NCBI GenBank assembly: GCA_024516035.1
Contig: JAMCCL010000064.1
Span: 52,878-116,877, forward strand
Direction: 5' to 3'
Source: Bactericera cockerelli
Taxonomy: Eukaryota; Arthropoda; Insecta; Hemiptera; Triozidae
DNA length: 64,000 nt
The notes under the pieces were generated by a model. That model was not told the origin of the DNA, did not search any database, and worked only from the letters and a program-made list of their open reading frames with translations. Shown in pieces: positions 47,129-60,912 of the stretch. The position numbers and the translations under genes are program-made. Numbering within the stretch: position 1 is the first letter of the stretch; every line of letters begins with the position of its first letter.

Positions 47129-50100
47129 CCCCCCGCACCGAAAATTTTAAAAAAGGGAAAAAAAAAAGTGTCCCCCCCCTTTTTTTTTCCTTCCCGGGGT
47201 AGTAAAAAGGGGAAAAATTTTAGTTTTTTTCGATCGTGCCCCCGTAAAAATTTTGCCCCTTTCCAAAAATTTTTTCCCCCTTTAAAATTTAGGTTTTTTA
47301 CTTAAAAAATTTTTGGGGGGGAAAATTTTTTTTGGGGCAAGAAAGAAAAAAAAAAAAAAATGTCCCCCCTCGAATTTTTAAAGGCTATAAAAATTTCATT
47401 TTTTCAAGTTTCAGTTTTTTTTTTAAGAAATTTAAAAGGAAAATTTTTTTTAAAAAAAAAGTTCACCACAGGGGCCTTTTTTAATTTAAAAAATTAAATT
47501 TTTATCCCTTTTTTTAAAAATTGTTTTCCCCGGGAAAGGGTTTTTCAAGGGGCTTTTTTTAAAATTTTTTTAAAAAAAAATTTTTTTTTGGGGTATAGTC
47601 TGTGTTTTAAAAAAAAGCACTGTTTTTGTTTTTTAATAAAAAATTTTAAAAATCCCCCTTTAAAAGGGGCCCCGGGGACTAGTACTGCACGGGGGTTTTT
47701 TAGTTTTTTTTTACATTAATTTGAATTTAAAAAAAAGGGCCCCCTTTTTTAAAATTTTTAAAATTTAAAACATGAATATTGCTTTTTAAATTCTCACAAA
47801 TAATGTCGGAAAAGGGTGGTTTTTTTCAAAATAAAAAAAAATTGACCCCCTTTTTAAAACTTCCTGGTTAAAGCTAAGGAAAAAAAAAAGGCGGAAAGTT
47901 TTATTATTTTTAAATTTTTAAAAAAAAATTTTTTTTTAAAAAAAAAAATTTTTTTTTTATAAAAAATTTTGAAATTGTGAAATGAAATGTACAATATCTT
48001 GGCCCTGTTTTTAATTAAAAAAAAACAAAATTGTTTAAAAAAAATTTTTTTGTCAACTTCTTTTCAGAAAAAGTATTACAAATAGGGTGGGTTCCCCCTT
48101 TAAAAAATTTTCCCAAAAATTTACCCCCCCCCGGGCCCCCCGTTTTAAAAATAAAAAAAAAATTTAAAAACCCCCCGAAAAAGTTTCCCCTTTTTTATTT
48201 TTTACACGTTTTTTAAGGTTTTCTGAAAAAGCTTCCCCCGACGTATAAAATTTTTCTGGCTTTTTTTTTATATCCCCGTATAAATAAACAAACCCCCCCC
48301 GTTTTTTGTCGATAAGGCCGCGGACTTTAAAAGGGGTCGGTTTGGGTTTTTGTCCCCCGGGGTTTTAGCGAAAAATTTTGGAAAAAGGGTTTGAGTAAGT
48401 TATTTTCCCCCGGGTGATTAAAAAAAAAAGATAACTTTTTTCTTTAAAAAAAAAAACAACACTTTTTTTGCATTTCACTCAACTGTCCCCCCCCAAAATG
48501 AAAAAAAAAATTTTTTGAAAGTTTGAAAATGTCGGAAAAAAGGGCACTTTTTAAAACCCCGGGGGTGTTTTTTAACGGGATTTTTGTTTTTCGTGAGGCC
48601 CCCTTATAATAAAAAATGCTGGAATTAAGGGACTTTTAGAGTTCTGAATTTTTTTTGTATAAATGCAATAAAATTTTTTTTTAAAAAGAAGTTGGGGTTG
48701 CATGAATAAAATTTTAAAAAGGGGGAGTAACACTTTTTTTGTGTTTTTTTTTTAAAAGGGGAAAAAAAAAAGTTTTTCAAGGAAAACCAAACCCCAAAAA
48801 AAAGTCCGGAGGAAACCTTTTTCGATTGTTTTTAAAAATTACCCCCTTTTTAATACCCCCTGTACTTCAAAAATTCCCAACCTTTTTTTTTCCCCAAAAA
48901 AATTCGCCAAAAGGGGGGGAAAAATTTACCCCCCCCCAATTCGATATCCCCGGAAAAAGCCGGGGGGTTTAAAAAAAAAACTTTTCCCCCCACCCACAGC
49001 GTCTAATCAACATTTTGAGGAAAAATTTCTCAACAAAATCAAGAAAAAATTTAAAAAAAAAATGAAAAACCATCGAAGATTGACCACCCCTTTTTCTTTC
49101 CGTTATCTGCAGATCCCCCCCATACAACCCCCCCGGAAAACCCGCTTTTGGAAAATTTTCCCGGGGGCCCCGGGGGCTATTTACTAAAAAATTTAAAAAG
49201 ATTAGTCCAAGTACGATAACCTATTTGTATTTATTTAAAAATCCGGAGGACGTTTCATGAAGGTTCAGTGCAAAACCCCATTTTACCCCCCCCATCAATT
49301 AAAAACTTACTCAATAAATTTAAAAAAAAATGAAGATCTCCCCAAAACTTGAGTGGAAAATGTTTTTAAAAACCCCCTTTTCCCCAAAAGCTATGAATTT
49401 TACCCAAGAAACTTTATACGACCCCTTAAAAATTTTGGGGAAAAACTTTTTTAAAACCCCCCATGCAAATTTTTTTTCTTTTTAAATTTTAAATTTTTTT
49501 CCCGGTAATTTAAATTTCATTAAAAAAAAGGCCCCGGAACACCCTCACCCCCTTCCCCCCATTCGACCCCTTTCCCCCCCCTATTTTGTTTTCCCCTCAT
49601 TTTTTAATCAATAAAAAATCAAGCCCCCCCAAAGTTTTTTTTTCAACAATTTTTATTCCTTGAAAAATATATTTCCCCCCCTTTGGTAATGGATTTTTTT
49701 GGGAATTTAAAATGAAAAAAAAAATTTACCCCCTCTTGCGAACATTATGAAAAACAAAGAAATTTTGGTTTTCCCCTTGAAAAAAAAGGTAAAATTTACT
49801 GATAATGTTTCCCCCCCACAAAAAAAAATTTTTTAAAACCCCTATTATTGTGCCTTTAGATAGGGCCCCCACAGAAAATTTAAAATGTGAAAAAACTGTT
49901 TTTCCCCCCCCGAACACTGTAGTAATTGAGACTTCGCTACAAAAAAAATCACAGTCTTTTTCCACTACAGATAGTACATTGATTATGAAGAACGAAATTT
50001 AAACCCGGACCGGGGGTTTAAAAAAAACCCCTTGGAAAAAAACTGAATTCACCCGGGTTTTTGGTTTAAAACCCCCAAAAAAGAACTATTTTCCCTTTTT

Positions 50101-50509
50101 TCAAAAAATGAAAACATTTTTCCCCAAAAATTACTGAGATTTTGGGTTTTTTCCAAAATTTTTAAAAAGGGGTTTTTAAAAGGGAAACACGAAAAACAAC
50201 CCCAAAAAAATTTTCGGTACAAAAATTTATGAAAAAAACAGAAATAGAGCACAGTAAAACACCTAATTTACCTATTTTTCCCCCCTTTTTCTGAGGGGGG
50301 GAAAATTTTTGACCCCAAAAGGGTTTTTTAAAACCCAAACAACAAATACTTGAAAGTACAACTGAAGGAAGGGGGCCCAATTTTTTTTTAAAACCCCAGC
50401 CAAACTAATGGTTTAAAACCCCCCTCAAAATTTTTATCCCCCGGTTTTTTTATTTTCCCCCAAATTCCCCCAAAAACCGAGTTCAAAAAACCCCCGGAAA
50501 ACCCCTTTT

Positions 50510-51730
50510 CAAAATAGATAATTTCAAAAAATTCCCCTATTTTTAAAATTTTTCCTAATGATTTAAGGCAACTATTAAATTATTTTTTTAAAAATTTTCG
50601 AAACCCAAATCACAAAATAGTTTCCCCCCAAAATCCAAGACAACCGGAAAAAAAACCCTAGACTGACGATATTTTGTAATACTTCTCTTTTAAAAAAAAA
50701 AAAACCCAAGATTTAAGGGCAACTATCTACCCGAAATGATGAAATTTTTTTTAAAAAAAATTTCACAAATAGTTCCCGAAGATTAAGACAACCAAAACCC
50801 CCAAAAAATGCGATAGGGGTTTTTAACTACTACATAAATAGTTCACCCCCTGAAATTTTAAAAAAATATTATCGTATGATGATATTTTGTTTTCAACTAC
50901 ACTAAATAGTTTTCCCCGAAGATCTAAGCAAAATTTTTTCCATTTTTTTATGTAGTTTTTTAAAATACCTTTTTTAAAAAATTTTTTTTCCCCCAAAAAA
51001 CTAAGAAACTAACCCCCGTGTGACGATTCCCTTTTTTTAAAAAATACATAAATAGTTTTTCCCCCCGATCTAAAAAAAAAACTATTACCAGTACTGATTT
51101 TATTTTCGTTTTAAAAAACTACACTAAATAGTCCACCCCCAAAGGGGGAAGACAACTAACATCAAAAAAAAGATTAAAGTTTTTTTTAAATACTACAATG
51201 ATAATTTTACCCCCTGAACTAAAAAAAAAACTTCAAGAAAAAATGAAAGTTTATAAAAACCCCCCCAAAAAAGTTTTACCCCCAAAATTTAAAACAACTA
51301 TCTACCGTACGGGTTTAAAGTTCAGAATACAAAAAAATAGTTCACTGAAGATTAAGACAACTAAACCCCAAGTATGACGATAGTTTGAAAAACTAAAATT
51401 AAATAAATTACCTGTGGTTTAGGGGGGAAAAAAACTAAAGTATAGTGATATTAAAAGAAATATTTCCCCCGATCCCCCGACCCCCAAAATTTTTTTTAAA
51501 TATATTTATAGTTACGTAAAAACAAAAATTTAAAAATGCGGAAGATAAAAAATTTGACAACTACCCGGGGAAAAATTTTTTTAGAGTTTCGGAACAAAAC
51601 TAAAAAAATAATTTAAAACCCCCTTTTGGTTTTAAAACCCAAAAATTTTTCCCCCACAAAATTTTGGGTTTTTTTTTTAACCACTACAGTTGAATATCAA
51701 CCCCCGTAAAAAAAATTTTAAAAAAAAAGG
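50510..51730. repeat. Tandem array (satellite/minisatellite), unit about 74 bp
   Basis: The phrase ACTACA(C)TAAATAGTTCACC.. then GAAGATCTAAGACAACTA.. then TATGACGATATTTTGTTT returns with regular spacing. AAATAGTT-like anchors fall near 50615, 50768, 50837, 50904, 51050, 51126, 51200, 51272, 51334 and 51400; intervals are about 66-76 bp or twice that. Roughly 13-16 units are present, each damaged by the smearing, so the true unit length is uncertain by a few bases. Confidence 0.7.
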
Positions 51731-54689
51731 GAACACGTTGAGAGTTTAACCGATGATCTGAGGGGGAAAACCCCAAAAAATAAAAAAAGAAGGGGGCTCA
51801 ACATCAAAAAAAAACCCCCAAATTTTTGTAACCTTGACATCTTAAAACTATTTCCAGTGAGAGCTTAAATTTTGTTCCCCCCCAAGTACCAACACCCCCT
51901 TTTTTTTAAAAGTACTCCCAAAAATATCTAGCCCCCTTTTTATTAGTGGGTTTTTTAAAATTCCAATAAAAAAATTTTTTCCCCACTACAAAATTTTAAA
52001 AAAGTTAACTAGTGATTTTTTTGCAAGTACGGGGAACCCCAAAAAAAAATGGAAAAACCCAAAACCCCAAAAAAAACTGAAAAAAAAAGAATGACATTTT
52101 GGGTTTTTTTTTTAGAAAATTTTTTTTGGTTTTCCAAAAAAAAAATTCCCCCTTTCGTTTTTTTTGAAAAGGGGGAAAAAAAAAGGAGGGGTTCTTCTAC
52201 AACCCCATCAAAGCCCCCGGGAAAAAAAAAAAGAGGAAAAAAAACCCCGAAGTAACAACTTCCCCAAAAAAAAAAAGCTAAATGGTAAAACCATCGAAAA
52301 TACCGAAATAATCCTCATAAAAAATTTTAAAAGGGGAAAAACCCCAAAAAGGAAAAATAGAAATATTTCAGGGGCCAAGTTCCCCCCCAAATCAATGATT
52401 TAAACTTGAAAAAAAATTTGGGGAAAAAAAAAAACATCGTTCAATTTAATAAAATTTTATGCAAAAGACAAAGTCAAGTTAGATAAAAATAATTTTCCCC
52501 TTTTGTCATCAAAAAATAAAAAACCCCAAAGGGATGGAGCAAGAAATCTGCATTTTGATAAGGAAATATTGAAAAAGGGGTTGGAAAAACATCCCCCCGG
52601 GAAAAGGGGGGAATTTTTAATTTTTTAAAAAGGGAGCCCCCAAAAAACACCAGTCTGAATAGTGGGGGAAAAATGGGGCCCCCGTAGATCTGACTTTTCC
52701 CCATTTCAGACTATGGGTTTTTTGAAAACCCCTTGCCCCCAGATGGGGGCAATTTTTTAATATGACCCCCGGGGGGAAAACCCCTTCAGCATTTGGGGGC
52801 CAAAAAAAAAAATTTTCTGAAACTTCGAAATTATTTTTTTTAAAAATTTTGAAGTGACGGGGGGGTAGCTTTTTTTGGGGTAAAAAATCGGGGAAAAAAA
52901 GAAGGGGGAAAGAAAAAAAATTTTTTAAAGAGATAGAACTTTTTAAAATAACAGCTAAAAAAAATTTTGAAAGAAAAAGTAAACCCGTTTTGTCAGATTC
53001 CAGAAATAGCGCAAAAAAATGAACAAAAAAAAAAACAGAAACCCTTTAAAAGTGAATTACTTGGATAAATTTTTTAAAAAATTACGAAAAATTTTTAAAC
53101 AATATTATATGAAAAAAAAAAAAACCCCAAGAATAAAAGGAACATTTTCTTTGGGGCCCCCCGCAATCAAATAAACCCGTAATCCCACATTGTTTGAAAG
53201 TTTTAATGGAAGGGTTTTTTTTTCCCTTGGGGAAAAAAAAAATCAAAAAAACCCCCAAGGGGAATTTAAAAAAAAATAAAATTTTAAACCCCCGCTTACT
53301 GAAGGGGCGAAAAGGATTCATATTTTTAAAAGGAAAAAAAATCTGTGAACAGAATTTTTTTTTAGTAAAAACCCCAAAAATTTTTTTCAAGCCAAAAAAA
53401 AAAAAAATTTTCCCTTTTTGGCCGGGAAGAAATGATTAATCTGGAGATTATGAATTTTTTCCTCTAAAAAAAAACCCCCAAATTTTTAAAAAACCCAAAA
53501 ATTTTTAAAAAAAAATTCAAAAATTTTTAAAAAAAAGGGACTTTACCCCCTGGCAATTTTTTTTTCAAATTTTTTTTTAAAATTTTTTTGAAGACACCAA
53601 AAAAAAGAGCAATAATTAAAAACCCTGTTACAAAATCTGAATATTTTTAAATTCCCCCGTTAAAAATTTTATAGCAATAAATTTTGCGAAAAACCCCCCC
53701 AAAAAAAGCAGTGAAAAAAAAATTTTTCCCCCCAAAAAACATTTATTACTACCCAAAAAAAAAAAAAAGAAAAAAAATTACCCCAAACCCCAAATTTTAA
53801 AAAAAAAAAAATCTAGTTTTTAAAAGGCCCAACAATTGACCTGATAGAAGAAGAACTCATTCCCCCCGGAAAAAAACTCATAAGCTCCCAGTTTTAAATT
53901 TTTGGAAAAAAAAAGGGAAAAAAATTCCAGGTTCGACGTAAAACTATGGTTTTCCCCCGTTGTTTTTTGGGGTTTTTTTTGGGGGTTTAAAATTTTTTTT
54001 TTTTTAAAAGTTATTAGTAATTTTTTTTTTTTTTCTTTCATATGCAGGTTTTAAACTGAGTAAACGAGTCGTTCGGGTAGTTTTTTTTCCTATGGGGGAA
54101 AAATGGTTTTGGAAAAAAAACCGAAATTCAAAAATTTTTTTTTAAAATCCCGTATGGGAAAATAAAAAAACCAAAATTTTTTTTTTTCTGGGGGAAATTA
54201 AAATGAAATTAGTAAGACAAAAACGTCAATCTTAATTTTTCTTAAAAATTTTTTTTTATTTTAAAATTTAAATTTTAAAAAATTTTAAAAATTTTTAAAA
54301 ATTTTGAAAAATATTTTTAAAAATAAAAATTAAAATTTTTAAAAAGGGGCCATGTTTTTCCCCCATTAAGTAAATATGCACCCGTAATATATTTCCCTTT
54401 TTTTTTGTTTAAACTTAAATCTACCCCTAACTCGGTAACCCCCTGTTCAATTATATCGGGGAGGAAACATTTTTTTTTAGGTTTTGGTTTTTTCATTAGA
54501 AAAGGGGGGGCCCAGGGCGGTCCCTTTGGATACTTAAATAGAACCCCCCTGTTTGTGAAAAATTTTTTAAAAAATTTCTGGGGGAATTTTAAAAAAATTT
54601 TAAGAAAAACAAGCCGGAGATATCGTAGGGGGGTATTTCAGAAGATTCAGGGGGTTTTTAAAGTTTTCCCTTTTTTTTTTTTTTTTGGG

Positions 54690-54860
54690 GCCCCCGGGGC
54701 CGAGTGGTTACGCTCTGGGCATTGCCCGCACGGGGAGGGGGGTTCCCCATCCCAGCGGGGCAGGATTTTTTTTGTTTTTAAAAGGGGGGCCCCGGGGTTT
54801 TCCCCGCATCCCCCGTGAGGAAAAATTTTTTGCACTTAAAATTTTTGGGGAGCGACCGTA
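54690..54860 (+). mobile_element. Smeared tRNA-derived SINE, family 3 (longer copy)
   Basis: GGGCCGAGTGGTTACGCTCTGG head, ATCCCAGCGGGGC B-box region and CCCGTGAGGAAAA match 12715-12845 and add the missing 5' head. Confidence 0.7.
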
Positions 54861-57800
54861 AAGGGGAAAAAAAAAAAAAAAATTAAAAAAAAAAGGGAAA
54901 AGATCAAAAAAACTAAAAATTTTGCGTCCCCCTAAAATTGTTTTTTAAAAATTCACAAAGAAAAACATTATTAAATTATATTTTTTGGTTTTTTTTTTTT
55001 TAAAAAAAAAGTTTAACTTTTTTTTTTTTTTCCCAGGGGCCCCCAAAACCACAGTAAAAACAATGGGAAAATTTTGGAAACCCCCAAAAAAGTTACAAAA
55101 TTTCAAAAAATATTTGAAAAAATCGGTTTGGGGGAGTTATCGCTAAAAAGGCAAAAAAGACAAATGAAACCCAAAAACGTCCATTTCCCCCCGTAAAAAA
55201 AACCCCCATTTAAAATGAGGTGGGTCCCCTTTCCCCCATTTTGGTTTCCCCTTAAATTTTTTAAAAATTTTTTTTTTCCAAAAACAACATGGGTTGGGGT
55301 TTGTTAAAAACCCCGCCCCCAAAAATTGGGGAAATTTTTTGGGGTTTTTGGGAAAATTTTAATTTTTTTCCCCAACAAAAAACCCTTTTTTAAAAGGGGA
55401 TTTCTGAAAAATTTTGATAAGATATGTACCCCATGAAGTATTTATGAAAAAAGGGAAAAAAATTTTTTAAAAAACCCCGGATTTAAAAATTTGAACCTTT
55501 TTGTCTCCCCCTAAAAAAAAAAAGCAGGTATTTCTAGTTAATCCAGGGGGAAATTTAAATTTTAAATATTAGACAAATATTTTTTTTTTTAAAAAAAAGG
55601 AAAAAATTTTCCCCAAAAAAATAATAAAGAAAAACCCCGGGGATGAAAAAATTTTTTGAGGGGGGGGAAAGAAATGAGAAAATTTATATTAATTTGATAA
55701 AGTTTTTAAAATTTGGGGTTTAAAAGGAAAAAAAAAATTTTTTGGGGTTTTGGAACCCCTGTGGGTTTTGGGGAAAAACCCAAAAAAATGAAAAGCAAAA
55801 TCAATTTTTAATTTTTAGAAAGGAAAATTTTCAAAAATATTTCAGAAAAAAATTTTAAAAAATTTTTTTGTTTTAAAAAATTTTTCCTCTTTTTATTCTC
55901 TTCGTTTTTGGGGGAGTGGTTTTTCCCCAAAAAGGGGGCATTATTTTTTTTTAAAAAAATTGCAGAAAAATTTAAAAAAAGGGTTTTTTTCCTTTTTCTG
56001 AAAAAAACCCCCTTTAAATTTTTTTTTACAAATTCAAAAATTTTTTTGAAACAAAAAAAATTTCCCCCAAACTTGGGGGGTTATTTCAGGAAAAGGGGAC
56101 CCTTTAAAAAATTTTTTGATTCCCAAGTAAAGTGGATAAAGACTATGTAGAACAGAACAAACCCTTTTTAGAAGATAAAGTAACCCCCGAAAAAAAATTA
56201 GGGAAAAAATTTTACAACACCGAAAAAAAAAAATTTTTGGGGAAAAAATTTTGGATAAAATTTTAATTTTAATTTTAAAAAAAAATAGGGAGGGGGAAAT
56301 GACCTCCCAAAAAAGGGGTTTTTTTTTAACTTGGGGGTTTTTTTTTTTGGGGGGTTTTTTTTTTGTGTTGTTCCGGAAAGGGGGGTAAGGGGTTTATTTT
56401 GCTTTTATTGGGTCCTAGAATTTTTTCCCCTTTGGGGTTTTTGGGGCCCCCTTAAAGGGGCCCCCTTTGGGGGGGGTTTTGGTTAAATTTTTAAAAGAAT
56501 TTTTTTTTAAAATTTTTTTTTAAACAAGAAAACTTTTGAAAATTTTTTTTAAAAATGTTTTAAAAAAAAATTTTATTTGGGGGAAAAATTTTTTTTATCA
56601 CAAAAATAAGGGGGCCGCACCCGTTGTAATAAAGACCATGCGGCCCCCCTTTAACTTTTTTTTAAACGTTCAAAAATTAAAATTTAAAAAATTTTTAAAA
56701 TGTTTTGGGGGAAGTTTTATTTCAAAATGAAAAAAAGAATATAAACATTCCCCCCCCAAAAAATTAAAAATTTTAAAAAAAAAAAATTGATCAAGGGGGG
56801 GTGTAATGCCCCAAAAACATTCTCCTTCCCCCCCCCCCCCTTCATCCGTGAAAAATTTTTAAGGGGGTTTTTTACCCTTTAAAATAAAAAAAAAATTTTT
56901 TCAGGTTAAAATTTTTTAAACACTCCCCTTTAAAAAAAAACACAAAAGCAGAGACGGGGGCCCCTTTTTTTTCTGGTAACATGAATGGGAAAAAAATTTT
57001 TGTACATAACTGGCGTTTTTGAACGGGGAAAAAAAGGGTTTTTAACTCCTAATGGTGAGGGTTTCTGATAACTTTTTTGAAAACAAAAAAAGGGGCAGAT
57101 CTATCATCAGTTTTTGAAAAAAAAAGGAAGGTACCCCCCCCCCCTGGACAGACACATTAACCCCTCAGCCCCGGTTAAAAATTCATTCCCCCCTTACTAA
57201 TTTTCCGAGGGCTTCCTCGCAACGGGGAAAAAAAGGGAGAACAAACGCACCCAAATAGTACCTCATACCAGGGCTTGCTTTTAAATTTTTTTCCTTCCGT
57301 AAAAAGCTTGGGGGTCAATACCCCGGGGAAAACGGGGGGTTAAAATTTCCCCCCGAGGGAGCTGTGGGGGAAAGAACCAAACCAGGGGGTTCTAACTTTT
57401 AGGGGCATTTCGTTTAAATTTAGCCCCAAAGGGCCAAATTAGGCAATTGTTGTTATAAAAAAGAAAAAGGAGTGTTACCAAAGGCCCCGTCTCTGCTTGT
57501 GTGTGTGAGAGAGGGTTGTTTGAGGGGGTTTTGGGGTTTTGGGTTGTTTAAGTGGAGGTGTTGTTTTCATATTTTCCTAAAAAATCGGGGTAAAATTTTG
57601 TCATAATAAATATGTGAAAAATTTTTTTAAAAAGGAAAAAGATTATGGAATTTTTAAACCGAAATATATTTTAAGTAAAAATTTTTTAAAATATTTTGAA
57701 TACAAAAATAAAAATTTTTTGTTTTTTTTAAAAAATTTTTAAACCCTTGGAATGGGGTTTATTTATGAAAAAAATTGCCCCCCTTACCGTTACGGATATA

Positions 57801-60479
57801 GGTTTTTAAGGGAAAAAGGGTTAGAGGGGGGGCCCCATGGTCTTTTCCCCCAACGGCGCGGAGCGTTTTAATTTTAATTTCAAAGGGACATCTACTTATT
57901 TTTTTCCCTTTTTAAGTTTTAAAAAAATTTTTCTTTTAAAAATTATTTTTGTTTCTGAGATTTGAGCTTTAAAAGGGAAAATTTTATTAGAAAACCCGAA
58001 GAAAAAACCCAAAACCAAATTTGTCAAGGTTATGAATTTTTTTTCTATGAATTTTCAAATTTCTTTTTTTTCGAAAAAGAGTAATAAATTTTTGTCTTGC
58101 TTTATTTTTTTTTCCAAATTTTTTTTTTTTAAAAAAATGTTCCCCCTTGAAGACAGGTCATTACCCTTGCCCCCAAAAAAATTTTAATTAAAAAAAAAAA
58201 AACAAAAAAAAAATTTTTTTTTTTCTCCCCCCTGTATGGGAAGGTGTATTTGTAAGTTGTATTTTCTTTTTGTTTAAAAGAAATTGGCTTTAGTTTTGTA
58301 TTTTGTCCCCAATTTTTTTTGGGGATTTCATCTTTAGAAAAAAAAAAAAAATTTTTTCCCCAAAGGGGAATTTAACCCTAAAAAAACCTATGCGGTGGGG
58401 AAAAATTTTAAAATCGGTATGTATTAGAAATTTATTTTCAAAAAAACCCGCCGAAAAAAATGCTTTCTTATTTAAAATTTAATGAAAAAAAAAAAGACTG
58501 AACCTTTTAAAAAAAATGTAAAAAGCCCCGGTTATTTTGTTTAAAAAATTTTTAAATTTTTTAAAAATATTTGGGTCAATACAATTCAGAAATTTATTAA
58601 AACCCGTGTGGCCCCCTTTTAGTTTTAATTTTACCCCGGGGGGGGCCCCTGGAAAAGTAAAAAAATAAGAAAAAAAATTTCCCCCAAAGAAAAGGCGAGA
58701 TTGGTAAGTGTTTCAGAAATTTTTTAAAATTTTTAAAAACCCCTTTTAAATTTCGAGTGGCCCTTAAAAAATTTTTGGCGGGCCCCTTTAAAAATTTTTA
58801 GTTATGTGTATTAAAATTTGGGACCCGAAAATGTGAATTGGGGTATGCGAATTTCCAAGATGTAAAAAAAAATTTTGTCAAAAAAATAGTTTTTTATAAA
58901 TGTAATTCCGTTTTTTTTAAAAAATTAAAAACTTGAGAGTGCCCCCCCATTTTTCATAAACCCCGGTTTCTACACAGGGGGGGGTTGCTTACATTTCCCC
59001 GCAATGTGTTTTCTGCCACCCCCTTTTTATAGCCCTTGCCCTACACTTGATCACTGGGGATGTCTTTGAAACCAACAAACGAATTTAAACCCTTGGTTTC
59101 ATCTATTTTAGGGGATCCTTCGTTCTTTTTTTTATTTAAAATTAATGATTTAAAATTTTATTATATCACAAAATTTTCCCGCAGTTTCAAACAGTGGGGT
59201 TTTGATTTCAGACTTCACAAAAAGTTGTGTGAAACCCCTTCCCCAGTTTTTTAATCTTAGAATTTTAATATATTTGGTTGATAAAGTTTTGATTAGGATG
59301 GGAATTGAATCGTGATTTTGGTAATGAAAATGGGATATAAATTTAATTAAATTTTCCCTTTTCTTTAGGAAATGAAAATTTTTAAAAAACATTCTCAAGT
59401 TGCCAACCCCTTTAGGGCCCCATACAACTCCCGTGATACCCCACTCCAGCTATGTTTGCTTGTTGGGACCCCTATTTTTCAATTAATAGGTCATTATGCA
59501 GAAATGGAAAATTAACCTTTGGGAAGCCCGGGAGGTTTTAACCCGGGTTTAACCCCGTAGTTATCCCCCCTGTAAAGAAAGTTCCCCTAAAAGGGTTGAA
59601 TAGTTTATAGGTTTTTCCCAAAATATCCAGAGTACAAGTGTGGAAAAACGTAGGTAGTATGCATATCCCCCTTTTGGGCCCTACAAATTTGACCCCGGGG
59701 TTTGAAGGTATTCCTCTAAAATAATAACTTAACAACACCCCTTTAGTGGAAGGTAACCCAAAATATAAAAAAAATTACCTAAAGCATTTTCTACCCCCTA
59801 ACCCCATATTATTCTTTTTAAAAAGATTGTTATTCTCGTGAAGTTTATAATAGAACTGGTGTTAATTTTTTTTTCGTAAAACACGAAATTTTTTAAGCCC
59901 AAAAAAAAACAAAATATCGCCACTAGCGACTCAACCAAAAAATTTAACGAAAAAAAAATTTTCAAATTGTAATTTAGTAAGTTAATTGTAGGATTTTAAG
60001 TCACAATCAATCTAGGTTAAAAAATAAAAAAATAGTCCAAACGGGACCCCCCCCCCAAAAAAAACCCGGGAAAAATTTGGGGTCGGGTTCCAAAAATTTG
60101 AGATATGATATTTAGAGTAGACCCCCTTTTTTTTTTTTTAAAGAAAAACTTAAAAGAAACACTAAAAATTTGTTTAGCCAGGGAAAGCCAAGCGCGACAA
60201 ATGCCGCCACGGGCGGCACCGGTTTTCTAAAAAAAGGGGTTTGTCCCCTTTCTACTCAAACCCCTACGTGAAGCGTATGCGTTATCCCTTGGTACAGTCA
60301 TACTTTTTAATTTATTTTTTAAAGGGGTGTTTCAACCTTTTTTTTTTGTCCCCATGAAACGGGCTATGCGCTTTGGTCTGATTGTGCTTCCCATTTTTAT
60401 CCCCCCGTTGATGGGGGAAGTGCCCAAAATACCCCATTTAGGGGGGGGGTCACCAAAAAAAATTTAAAAACCAAATTAA

Positions 60480-60565
60480 GAATAAAATTTTGGGGGCAGG
60501 GGGATAAAACCCGGGCTTCCCCGCATGCAAGTGAGTGCTTAACACGAGTAACGGGCGTCTATGGT
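60480..60565 (-). mobile_element. Smeared tRNA-Gly-like SINE, family 4
   Basis: GCATGCAAGTGAGTGCTTAACACGAG and CCCGGGCTT correspond to the clean copy's CGCATGGCAAGCGAGTGCTTAACCACTGAG at 18491-18520 (partly quoted). Confidence 0.55.
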
Positions 60566-60844
60566 TTTTTTGTCACTTTATGTCAAAATTTTTTTAGTTA
60601 GTAGAAAAACCATACGAAAAGCTAATGATTTTTTAAATTTTCCAACCCCCATTCGTCTTAATCAACTACTGATTTGTTTCCGCTTTCAATGGAATTTTAG
60701 GGCGGGGTTTTGTTCCAAAGCCATTTAAAACCCCTTTATACAAATCCCTGTGAAACTTTTAAAAAAATTTAAAAAAAATTAAATTTAAATTTTTTTTATT
60801 TTTGTTAATCCTTTGTGTATCAAATACTAAACTCGCTTTATCAT

Positions 60845-60912
60845 CACGCTAAACCGGGATTTAACCCCCGCCTCCAGGAACAAGCCGTTTTTCGATAAGC
60901 TACTGATGCAAA
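60845..60912 (-). mobile_element. Smeared tRNA-like fragment
   Basis: AACCGGGATTTAACCCCCGC..TCCAGGAACAAGCCG..GATAAGCTACTGATGC reads on the minus strand as a degraded A-box/B-box tRNA-like head. Confidence 0.4.
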
